A stretch of DNA of 64,000 nucleotides. Source: Frigidibacter sp037095735 (GTDB lineage: Bacteria; Pseudomonadota; Alphaproteobacteria; Rhodobacterales; Rhodobacteraceae). The stretch's first letter is position 1; the number at the start of each line of letters is the position of its first letter. Where the stretch lies: contig NZ_JBAWKD010000002.1 of assembly GCF_037095735.1 (NCBI RefSeq), positions 310,001-374,000 on the forward strand, given 5' to 3'. Positions 34,382-43,890 of the stretch are shown in pieces. The position numbers were made by a program, and so were the translations under genes. Below the pieces are notes generated by a model. It was not told the DNA's origin. It saw only the letters and a list, made by a program, of their open reading frames with translations, and searched no databases.

Positions 34382-35359
34382 TCAGGCCGCCGCGATCCGC
34401 TTCAAGAGCCCGGCGCGCGTGTTCTCGTCGCAGAAGGCGGCCTCGGCGGCGGTGACCGCCAGCTTGCGGAACACGCCCTCGTCCCAGTCGAAGGCATCGG
34501 CCAGCCGGTCATGCTCGCGCGCCATCGTGGTGTGGAAGAACGGCGGATCATCGGTCGAGACGGTGACCTTCACCTCGCGGTCGTAAAGCTTGCCGATCGG
34601 GTGCTGCCGCCAGCCCTTGTAGATCCCCAGCGCGATGTTCGAGCCCGGACAGACCTCGAGCACCACGCCGCGCTCGGCCAGTTCATCGACCAGCGCCAGA
34701 TCCTCGATCGCGCGCACCCCGTGGCCGATGCGGCTGACGCCGAGGCTCAGCGCGTCGCGGATCGACTGCGGCCCGCCCCATTCACCGGCGTGGCAGGTCA
34801 GCCCCAGCCCCGCCTCGCGCGCGCAGTCGAAGGCCCAGGCGAAGTCCTGGGGGCTGAGCACATCCTCGGCCCCGGCCATGCCGAAGCCGGTGAGGAAACC
34901 GCCCGCGGTCTCTGCGGCACAGAGCGCGGCGGGGCGGGATTTTTCGGGCCCGAAATGGCGGATCGCGGTGACGGTGGCGCGCAGGATCGGGCCGCCATGC
35001 GCCTGCACCTCTGCCGCGGCCTCCTGCATCGCGGCCAGAAAATCGCGCCAGGCGCCAAGATCGCCACCACCGCAGAAATCGGGCGAGACGAAACATTCCG
35101 AATAGATCACGCCACTTGCGGCGCTTTCCTCAAGCACCGCCCGCACCAGCCGCGCGTAATCGGCGGGCGTCGTCAGCACCGAAGTCGCGGCCTCGTAGAC
35201 GCGCAGGAACTCGTTGAAATCGGCATAGCGGTAATGGCCGCGCGCGTCGAAGATGCCCGAGATGTCGATCTTCTTCTCGGCCGCAAGACCACGGATGAAG
35301 GCCGGCGGCGCCGCGCCCTCGAGATGCAGGTGCAGTTCCAGCTTCGGAATGTCGGTCAC
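34382..35359 (-). CDS. add: Adenosine deaminase
   Basis: Zinc enzyme that deaminates adenosine and deoxyadenosine to inosine forms. 325 residues. The metal ligands are in LELHLHLEG (two His near residues 10-12), the His in CHAGEWGGP, the His in RIGHGVRA and the Asp in STDDPPFF. The GEWGGP motif carries the catalytic Glu. The start is GTG at 35359, overlapping the deoB stop by four bases (GTGA), so it is coupled to deoB. This places purine and pyrimidine salvage in one transcript. Confidence 0.95.
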   Translation of the reverse strand: MTDIPKLELHLHLEGAAPPAFIRGLAAEKKIDISGIFDARGHYRYADFNEFLRVYEAATSVLTTPADYARLVRAVLEESAASGVIYSECFVSPDFCGGGDLGAWRDFLAAMQEAAAEVQAHGGPILRATVTAIRHFGPEKSRPAALCAAETAGGFLTGFGMAGAEDVLSPQDFAWAFDCAREAGLGLTCHAGEWGGPQSIRDALSLGVSRIGHGVRAIEDLALVDELAERGVVLEVCPGSNIALGIYKGWRQHPIGKLYDREVKVTVSTDDPPFFHTTMAREHDRLADAFDWDEGVFRKLAVTAAEAAFCDENTRAGLLKRIAAA

Positions 35360-36567
35360 AGGAAGCTTTTCCCTTCGGCAACGGGGGGCAGATCTAGATG
35401 CGCGGCAAGGGTTGCGGCCACATCGGTAAAGGCAACCTGTCCGATGGCCTGCGGCCCCGCCCCCCAGCCCAGCACCGGCACCCTCTCGCGGGTATGGTCG
35501 GTGCCGGAATGGGTCGGGTCGTTGCCATGGTCGGCAGTGAAGATGGCAAGGTCGCCGGGTTGCAGACGGTCGAGGAAGCGTCCCGCGACGGTGTCGAACC
35601 ATTCCAGCGCGCGCGCATAGCCCGAGACGTCGCGGCGGTGGCCATAAAGGCTGTCAAACTCGACAAAGTTGGCAAAGGTCAACGACCCCGGCTCAGCCTC
35701 CTGGGCCAAAGCCAGAAGATGTTCGGAAAGATCAAGGTCGCTCTTGCCCTTCCGCAGGTCCGAGACGCCGCGCGTCGAGAATATGTCGCCGATCTTGCCC
35801 ACCGCATGCGTGGCCCGGCCCGCGGCGGCGGCGCGGTCGAGGATCGTCTCGCCCGGGCAGGCCAGCGCATAATCGCGCCGGTTGGCGGTCCGCGCGAACT
35901 GGCCCGGCACGCCGGTGAAGGGCCGCGCGATCACCCGCCCCACCCGCATCGCGTGAACCCGCGGCGCGATCGCCTTGCAAAGCGCCAGCAACCGGTCGAG
36001 CCCGAAGGCCTGCTCATGCGCGGCGATCTGCAGCACGCTGTCCGAAGAGGTGTAGCAGATCGGCCAGCCGGTCCGCAGATGCTCGTCCCCCAGCCGGGCG
36101 ATGATCTCGGTGCCCGAGGCATGGCAGTCGCCAAGGATGCCGCCCGCCCCCGCCAGCCGCGCGATCTCGGCCGCCAGATCCGCCGGGAAGGCCGGCACAG
36201 TTTCGGGGAACACCATCCAGCGCCAGGGCAGCGGCACGCCCGCCAGCTCCCAGTGCCCCGTCGGCGTGTCCTTGCCGGGCGAAACCTCGGTCGCCGCCCC
36301 CCAAAGCCCCTCGGGCCGCGCGCCAAGGCCCGGCATCCCGGCGCCGGAGGCCAGTTGCACCGCCGCCGACAGGCCCAGCCGGTCCAGCACCGGCATCCGC
36401 AGAGGCCCCGAGCGCCCTTCTTCCGCCTGCCCCGCCGCGCAGGCCGCGGCGATATGGGCCAAGGTGTTGGCCCCGGTGTCGGGCAGCGTGCCATTGAAGA
36501 AGGCCCCGGCATCGGGCGCCCCGCCGCAGCCGACGCTGTCCATCACGATCAGGAAGGCGCGCGCCAT
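35356..36567 (-). CDS. deoB: Phosphopentomutase
   Basis: Interconverts ribose-1-phosphate or deoxyribose-1-phosphate and the 5-phosphates, linking nucleoside phosphorolysis to central metabolism. 403 residues. Alkaline phosphatase-fold marks: N-terminal IVMDSVGCGGAPDA (metal Asp), KDTPTGHWELAGV (catalytic Thr), SSDSVLQIAAHE and the C-terminal metal site FTADHGNDPTHSGTDHTRE. Its start is one base from the deoA stop and its stop overlaps the add start, which makes a tight operon. Confidence 0.96.
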   Translation of the reverse strand: MARAFLIVMDSVGCGGAPDAGAFFNGTLPDTGANTLAHIAAACAAGQAEEGRSGPLRMPVLDRLGLSAAVQLASGAGMPGLGARPEGLWGAATEVSPGKDTPTGHWELAGVPLPWRWMVFPETVPAFPADLAAEIARLAGAGGILGDCHASGTEIIARLGDEHLRTGWPICYTSSDSVLQIAAHEQAFGLDRLLALCKAIAPRVHAMRVGRVIARPFTGVPGQFARTANRRDYALACPGETILDRAAAAGRATHAVGKIGDIFSTRGVSDLRKGKSDLDLSEHLLALAQEAEPGSLTFANFVEFDSLYGHRRDVSGYARALEWFDTVAGRFLDRLQPGDLAIFTADHGNDPTHSGTDHTRERVPVLGWGAGPQAIGQVAFTDVAATLAAHLDLPPVAEGKSFL

Positions 36568-36568
36568 C

Positions 36569-37897
36569 TCAGCCGACCCGGTCGTGGATCAGCGGCGGCT
36601 CTTCCGGCGCGGCCTCGCCCAGCGCATAGGCCGCGCGCACCTCGGCCACGGCACGCTCGGCCGCCTCTTCGGTCGCGGCATGGACGAAGGCCAAGGCCAG
36701 GTCGGGCGAGACGCGCTCGCCCACCATCGCCAGCTCTGCCAGCCCCACCGAAGGGTTGATCCGGTCGCCCTCGCGCAGCCGCCCGCCGCCCAGCCGCACC
36801 ACGGCATGGCCCAGAGCCTCGCCGTCGATCGCGGTGACGAACCCCTCGCGGCCGGCGCGCACCTCGCGCACCACCGGCGCCGCCGGCAGCCGGTCGGGAT
36901 AGCGCTCGACGAAGTCCGAAGGCCCGCCCAGCGCCGCGACCATCTCGCCGAAGATCTCGGCGGCATGGCCGGTCTCGATCGCCTCCTCGATCCGCTCGGC
37001 GCCCTCGTCGGCATCGGCCGCGAGCCCCGCCAGGGCCAGCGCCTCGCCGCCCAAGGCCGCGGTCAGGTCGAAGAGCGACTGGTTGATCGCGTCGCCGGTC
37101 AGCGTCTCCATCACCTCGATCAGTTCCAGTGCATTGCCGGCCGAGGATCCCAGCGGCTGGCTCATGTCGGTGACCAGCGCCGCGGTCATGCAGCCCGCGC
37201 CCTGCGCGGTCTCGACCAGCGCGCGGGCCAGCGCCATGCCCTCGTCCAGCGTCTTCATGAAGGCGCCCGAGCCGACCTTCACATCCAGCACCAGCGCCTC
37301 GAGCCCTGCGGCCAGCTTCTTCGACAGGATCGAGGCGGTGATCAGGTCGAGGCTCTCGACCGTGCCGGTCACGTCGCGGATCGCGTAAAGCCGCCGGTCC
37401 GCCGGCGCGATCTCGGCCGAGGCGCCGACGATGGCGCAGCGGAAGTCGCGCACGAGATGCTGCAGATCGTCGGCGGAGACATCGGTGCGGTATCCGGGGA
37501 TCGCCTCGAGCTTGTCGAGCGTGCCGCCGGTATGGCCCAGCCCGCGGCCAGAGATCATCGGCACATAGGCGCCGCAGGCCGCCAGCGCTGGCGCGAGCAG
37601 CAGCGAGACGGAGTCGCCGATGCCGCCGGTCGAGTGCTTGTCGATCACCGGGCCCGGCAGGTCCCAGTGCAGGACGCGCCCCGAGTCGCGCATCGCCCGC
37701 GTCAGCGCCACGCGCCCCGGCGCGTCGAGCCCCTTCAGCCGCACCGCCATCGCGAAGGCCCCGGCCTGCGCATCGGTGACATCGCCCGAGGCGAGGCCGC
37801 GCGCGAACCATTCGGCATCGGCGGGGCGCAGCCCCTGCCCGTCGCGCAGCCGGCCGATGACCGCCCGCGCCTCGGGTGCGCGCGCGCCGTCAGCCAC
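36569..37897 (-). CDS. deoA: Thymidine phosphorylase
   Basis: Phosphorolyses thymidine to thymine and deoxyribose-1-phosphate. 442 residues. The pyrimidine-nucleoside phosphorylase signature is present: VIDKHSTGGIGDSVS, MISGRGLGHTGGTLDKLEAI and KKLAAGLEALVLDVKVGSGAFMK, with the DKHSTGG phosphate loop. The three-domain layout ends in a beta/alpha domain around VRLGGGRLREGD. The start is GTG at 37897, reading 8 bp into the end of cdd. GTG start and overlap suggest translational coupling to cdd. Confidence 0.95.
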   Translation of the reverse strand: MADGARAPEARAVIGRLRDGQGLRPADAEWFARGLASGDVTDAQAGAFAMAVRLKGLDAPGRVALTRAMRDSGRVLHWDLPGPVIDKHSTGGIGDSVSLLLAPALAACGAYVPMISGRGLGHTGGTLDKLEAIPGYRTDVSADDLQHLVRDFRCAIVGASAEIAPADRRLYAIRDVTGTVESLDLITASILSKKLAAGLEALVLDVKVGSGAFMKTLDEGMALARALVETAQGAGCMTAALVTDMSQPLGSSAGNALELIEVMETLTGDAINQSLFDLTAALGGEALALAGLAADADEGAERIEEAIETGHAAEIFGEMVAALGGPSDFVERYPDRLPAAPVVREVRAGREGFVTAIDGEALGHAVVRLGGGRLREGDRINPSVGLAELAMVGERVSPDLALAFVHAATEEAAERAVAEVRAAYALGEAAPEEPPLIHDRVG

Positions 37898-38285
37898 CGC
37901 TGGCCTCCATATGCGCGCGCCCGAACGAGCCGGGCAGCAGGTCGGCCACGGTGGTCTCGAAGATCAGGCCCGAGGTGGTGGCCAGCGTCACCTTCGCCCC
38001 GGGGGCCGCGAATTCGGCCAGCTTCTGGCGGCAGCCGCCGCAGGGCGGCACCGGCTGCGGGCTGTCGGCGATGACGAAGGCCTCGGTGAAGCGGGTCTGG
38101 CCCGCGGCGACCATTGCGGCGATCGCCCCGGCCTCGGCGCAGGTGCCCTCGGGGTAGGCCACGTTCTCGACATTGCAGCCGACATGGACCGCGCCCGCGG
38201 CATCGCGCAGCGCCGCCCCGACCTTGAAGTTCGAATAGGGCGCATAGGCGCGCTCCCTGACCGCGGTGGCGGCGTCCTTGAGCAT
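37890..38285 (-). CDS. cdd: Cytidine deaminase
   Basis: Deaminates cytidine and deoxycytidine. 131 residues, the small tetrameric form. Zinc ligands and the proton-shuttling Glu lie in CAEAGAI (Cys-Ala-Glu) and PCGGCRQ (two Cys). The N-terminus is AYAPYSNFKVGAAL and GCNVENVAYPEGTCAE. It is the first gene of the operon, its ATG at 38285 preceded by GGAGGGG. The promoter must lie in the 38286-38614 gap that also holds the inverted repeat pair and the maeB promoter. Confidence 0.96.
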   Translation of the reverse strand: MLKDAATAVRERAYAPYSNFKVGAALRDAAGAVHVGCNVENVAYPEGTCAEAGAIAAMVAAGQTRFTEAFVIADSPQPVPPCGGCRQKLAEFAAPGAKVTLATTSGLIFETTVADLLPGSFGRAHMEASGG

Positions 38286-38363
38286 GGTCCCCTCCGTTCG
38301 GGTCTCTGCGCCCGAGACTGCGCCGCCCGCCCGGGCGATGCAAGGCGGGTCCCGGCGGCAGGA

Positions 38364-38463
38364 AGGGGGCGCTGCCCCCTCGGGCTGCGCCCTCACCCCC
38401 GGGATATTTGGACCGATGCGAAAGCGGCCATTCTCATTGGCCCAAATATCCCCGCCGGAGGCG
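38364..38463. repeat. Intergenic repeat locus C: inverted pair between divergent cdd and maeB
   Basis: Forward unit 38364-38423: GGGGGCGCTGCCCCC, GGGCTGCGCCC, CACCCCCGGGATATTTGGACCGATGCGAAAG. Reverse partial unit 38430-38463: TTCTCATTGGCCCAAATATCCCCGCC. Unlike the other loci it lies between two gene starts, so it cannot be only a terminator. The rest of the 329-bp gap shows GTTGAACGTTAAAC at 38567-38580, the most AT-rich part and a likely promoter or operator for maeB; no gene is seen. Confidence 0.72.
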
Positions 38464-38614
38464 CAGCTTTCCGCTGGCGCAGGGGTGGGGCCTTTGCGGG
38501 CGGGCGCGTTTCCCTTGCCTCGCACGGCCCGAGGGCGTAAGGCGGGCATGGGCGGGTCGGTCGATAGTTGAACGTTAAACAATCACCCGCGATCGCACCC
38601 GGATGGAGGCAGCC

Positions 38615-40909
<2,295 letters not shown>

Positions 40910-40915
40910 CGGAAC

Positions 40916-40938
40916 CGGGCGCCCCGGCGGGGCGCCCG
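40916..40938. terminator. Bidirectional hairpin between maeB and the VPLPA-CTERM gene
   Basis: Perfect 10-bp stem CGGGCGCCCC / GGGGCGCCCG with a GGC loop, 6 bases after the maeB stop and 8 bases past the end of the convergent gene. Confidence 0.65.
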
Positions 40939-40946
40939 CAGCACGC

Positions 40947-41630
40947 TCAGCAGCGGCGGCGGCGACGCGCCGCCAGCGCGCCGAGCCCGCCCAGCGCCCC
41001 GGCCAGCAGCGGCAGCGCGGCCGGCAGCGGCACCGGCGCCACATCGGCGCTGACCGTCAGGTTGTCGATCGCCCAGCTTTCATCGGTGCCGCCCTGCCAG
41101 CCGATGCCGTCGGCGAACATCGCCAGATCCAGCGTCGCGCCGCTGTGCAGGAAGCTGAACGCGACCGTGAAGGTCGAATCCCCATAGCCGCTGCCGAACA
41201 GGTTCTGTCCGCTCGCCCGCCCGGTCGCGGTGGCCGGGACCTGCTCGACGCTGCCTGAACCGAAGTTGTCGACCGAGATCTCGAACACCTCCGCGCCATC
41301 CGCGGTGACGTTGAAATAGTCGCCGTAGGGCCAGCCCCAGGGCGAGGTGCCGTCCCAACTGTCGATCAGCGCCAGCGAGAAGCTGACCGTGACCAGCGAA
41401 TGCGCGCCAAGTCCGCCCAGCGCCAGCTGGTAGCCCGCCGGGGCCCCGCCCGTGCTGGCGTTGTAATACATGCCGCCGGCGAAGCCGTTGCTGCCCGCCA
41501 GCCCGCCCACGGGCGTCCCGGCCGAGAAATCGTCCGTGTAAAGCACCGTCGCCGCCCCGGCCGCACCTGCGGCCGAGATCACGGCAAGCGCCGCCGCGCA
41601 AACCGCGACGGTCCCGATAATAGGTTTCAT
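40947..41630 (-). CDS. VPLPA-CTERM exported protein
   Basis: 227 residues starting at ATG 41630 (GGGAGATATTG upstream). A signal peptide (VAVCAAALAVISAAGAAGAA) is followed by a Gly/Ser/aromatic-rich beta-type domain (DDFSAGTPVGGLAGSNGFAGGMYYN ... YGDSTFTVAFSFLHSGATLDL). The C-terminus is a sorting signal: VPLPAALPLLAGALGGLGALA then an Arg cluster (ARRRRRC). That is the VPLPA-CTERM tripartite pattern (motif, hydrophobic span, basic tail) recognised by an exosortase in Rhodobacterales, so the protein is probably processed and released to the surface or matrix. The passenger resembles extracellular lectin-like domains but is not a family I can name. Confidence 0.85.
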   Translation of the reverse strand: MKPIIGTVAVCAAALAVISAAGAAGAATVLYTDDFSAGTPVGGLAGSNGFAGGMYYNASTGGAPAGYQLALGGLGAHSLVTVSFSLALIDSWDGTSPWGWPYGDYFNVTADGAEVFEISVDNFGSGSVEQVPATATGRASGQNLFGSGYGDSTFTVAFSFLHSGATLDLAMFADGIGWQGGTDESWAIDNLTVSADVAPVPLPAALPLLAGALGGLGALAARRRRRC

Positions 41631-41761
41631 CAATATCTCCCATGCGTCGAATCCCGACAGATCCATCTTGCGCAAATCGCGCTGCGAACAAAGCGGATCC
41701 TCGGGCGGGCCGGGAATACTTCCAGAGGATTGAATATAATTCGCAACCCGTGGCGGAAAAC

Positions 41762-41781
41762 TTTGCAAATTATTCTGCACC
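41762..41781 (+). promoter_or_regulatory. Candidate PccR/ScfR-type operator upstream of prpE
   Basis: TTTGCAAA at 41762-41769, then 4 bases, then TCTGCACC at 41774-41781 (5 of 8 matches to TTTGCAAA). The geometry TTTGCAAA-N4-TTTGCAAA is that reported for the PccR short-chain fatty acyl-CoA regulator of Rhodobacter sphaeroides. It lies 72 bp before the prpE ATG. The regulator gene is not in the window, so binding is inferred. Confidence 0.5.
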
Positions 41782-41853
41782 GTGACCGGTAACAACGTTG
41801 CGCCGCTCCGGCCCCTGTCGCTACCACTGTGACCGGAGAGAGGGAGGAGCGTT

Positions 41854-43749
41854 ATGAGCTACGCAGAGGTCTATGCCGGCTGGAAGGCCGACCCCGAGGC
41901 GTTCTGGATGCAGGCCGCCGGGGCGATCGACTGGGTGCGCCCGCCCTCGAAGGCGCTGTTCGCGGACAAGGCGCCGATCTACGAATGGTTCGCCGATGCC
42001 GAGGTGAACACCTGCTGGAACTGCGTCGACCGCCATGTCGAGGCCGGCCGCGGCGATCAGGTCGCGATCATCCACGACAGCCCGCTGACCCGCTCGACCA
42101 AGGGCATCACCTATGCCGAGCTGCAGAAGCGCGTGGCCTCGCTGGCCGGGGCGCTGCGCGCCAAGGGCGTGGGCAAGGGCGACCGGGTCATCATCTACAT
42201 GCCGATGATCCCCGAGGCGCTCGAGGCGATGCTGGCCTGCGCCCGCATCGGCGCGATCCATTCGGTGGTCTTCGGCGGCTTCGCGGCGCATGAACTGGCG
42301 GTGCGCATCGACGACTGCACACCAAAGGCGATCATCGCCGCCTCCTGCGGGATCGAGCCGGGGCGGATCGTGCCCTACAAGCCGCTGCTCGATGCCGCGG
42401 TCGAGGCCGCCGCCCACAAGCCCGAGTTCTGCGTGATCTTCCAGCGCGAGCAGGAGGTGGCACGGCTGGTCCCGGGGCGCGACGTCGCCTGGCACAGCTT
42501 CCAGTACGGCGTCGCCCCCGCCGACTGCGTCCCGGTCGAGGGCAACCACCCCGCCTACATCCTCTACACCTCGGGCACCACGGGCCAGCCGAAGGGGGTC
42601 GTGCGTCACACCGCCGGCCACCTCGTGGCGCTGGCCTGGACCATGCCCAACATCTACCGCATCGACGCGGGCGACGTGTTCTGGGCGGCCTCGGACGTGG
42701 GCTGGGTCGTCGGCCACAGCTACATCTGCTACGCCCCCCTCGCCGTGGGCGCGACCACCATCGTGTTCGAGGGCAAGCCCGTGGGCACCCCCGATGCCGG
42801 CACCTTCTGGCGGGTGATCCAGAACCACAGGGTGAAGTCCTTCTTCACCGCCCCCACCGCGATCCGCGCCATCAAGCGCGAGGACCCGGCCGGGATCCTG
42901 AGCCGCGACTACAACCTGCGCTCGCTCACCGCGCTCTACCTCGCCGGCGAGCGGGCCGACCCCGACACCATCGTCTGGGCCCAGCAGATCCTGAACGTGC
43001 CGGTGATCGACCACTGGTGGCAGACCGAGACCGGCTGGCCGATCGCCGCGAACCCGATGGGGATCGAAGCGATGCCGGTCAAGCTCGGCTCGCCGACCGT
43101 GGCGATGCCCGGCTACCAGATCGACGTGCTCGACGAGGGCGGCCACCCGATGAAGGCGGGGGAACTGGGCGCGATCGCGGTCCGCCTGCCGCTGCCCCCC
43201 GGCACGCTGCCCACGCTGTGGAACGCCGAGCCGCGGTTCCGCAAGGCCTATCTCGACCGCTTCCCGGGCTATTACGAGACCGGCGACGCGGGCTATATCG
43301 ACGGGGACGGATACCTCTACATCATGGCGCGCACCGATGACGTGATCAACGTCGCCGGGCACCGGCTGTCGACCGGCGCGATGGAAGAGGTGCTGTCCTC
43401 GCACGTCGATGTCGCTGAATGCGCGGTGATCGGGGTCGCGGACCAGCTGAAGGGCCAGCTGCCGCTGGGGTTCCTCTGCCTGAAGAAGGGCATCAACACC
43501 CCGCCCGAACAGGTGGTGCGCGACTGCGTGAAGCTGGTGCGCGACCGCATCGGGCCCGTGGCCGCCTTCAAGCTGGCGGTGGTGGTCGACCGGCTGCCCA
43601 AGACCCGCTCGGGCAAGATCCTGCGCGCGACCATGGCCAAGATCGCCGATGGCGAGGCCTTCAAGATGCCCGCGACGATCGACGACCCGAAGATCCTCGA
43701 CGAGATCGCCGAGGCGTTGAAAGGACTGGGCTACCCCGTCGCCGCCTGA
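41854..43749 (+). CDS. prpE: Propionyl-CoA synthetase
   Basis: Activates propionate with ATP and CoA; related to acetyl-CoA synthetase but with PrpE-type features. 631 residues. The N-terminus MSYAEVYAGWKADPEAFW and WVRPPSKAL are typical of PrpE. Motifs: YILYTSGTTGQPKGVVR (ATP), VFWAASDVGWVVGHSY, WWQTETGWP and YYETGDAGYID, then RTDDVINVAGHRLSTGAMEE. The adenylation Lys588 is in TRSGKIL. GGAGCGTT precedes the ATG. The TTTGCAAA site in its leader suggests propionyl-CoA-responsive regulation. Propionyl-CoA carboxylase is not in the window. Confidence 0.95.
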   Translation: MSYAEVYAGWKADPEAFWMQAAGAIDWVRPPSKALFADKAPIYEWFADAEVNTCWNCVDRHVEAGRGDQVAIIHDSPLTRSTKGITYAELQKRVASLAGALRAKGVGKGDRVIIYMPMIPEALEAMLACARIGAIHSVVFGGFAAHELAVRIDDCTPKAIIAASCGIEPGRIVPYKPLLDAAVEAAAHKPEFCVIFQREQEVARLVPGRDVAWHSFQYGVAPADCVPVEGNHPAYILYTSGTTGQPKGVVRHTAGHLVALAWTMPNIYRIDAGDVFWAASDVGWVVGHSYICYAPLAVGATTIVFEGKPVGTPDAGTFWRVIQNHRVKSFFTAPTAIRAIKREDPAGILSRDYNLRSLTALYLAGERADPDTIVWAQQILNVPVIDHWWQTETGWPIAANPMGIEAMPVKLGSPTVAMPGYQIDVLDEGGHPMKAGELGAIAVRLPLPPGTLPTLWNAEPRFRKAYLDRFPGYYETGDAGYIDGDGYLYIMARTDDVINVAGHRLSTGAMEEVLSSHVDVAECAVIGVADQLKGQLPLGFLCLKKGINTPPEQVVRDCVKLVRDRIGPVAAFKLAVVVDRLPKTRSGKILRATMAKIADGEAFKMPATIDDPKILDEIAEALKGLGYPVAA

Positions 43750-43890
43750 TTGCGCGCCCGGACTTGGCGGAGGGGCCGGGTTGGAATATCCTGTCCCTAC
43801 AGGGCATCCGGTCAGGGGACTTCCGGAGCGCCCCGGGCGTGAACTTCAGGGTCCGGTGCGTGGGGACCGGCGACGGCGGGGAATGACGGC

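Noticed and set aside
33734..36759. Long plus-strand open frames opposite upp, add and deoB
   Set aside because: Antisense to genes with full catalytic motifs; translations show no recognisable family.
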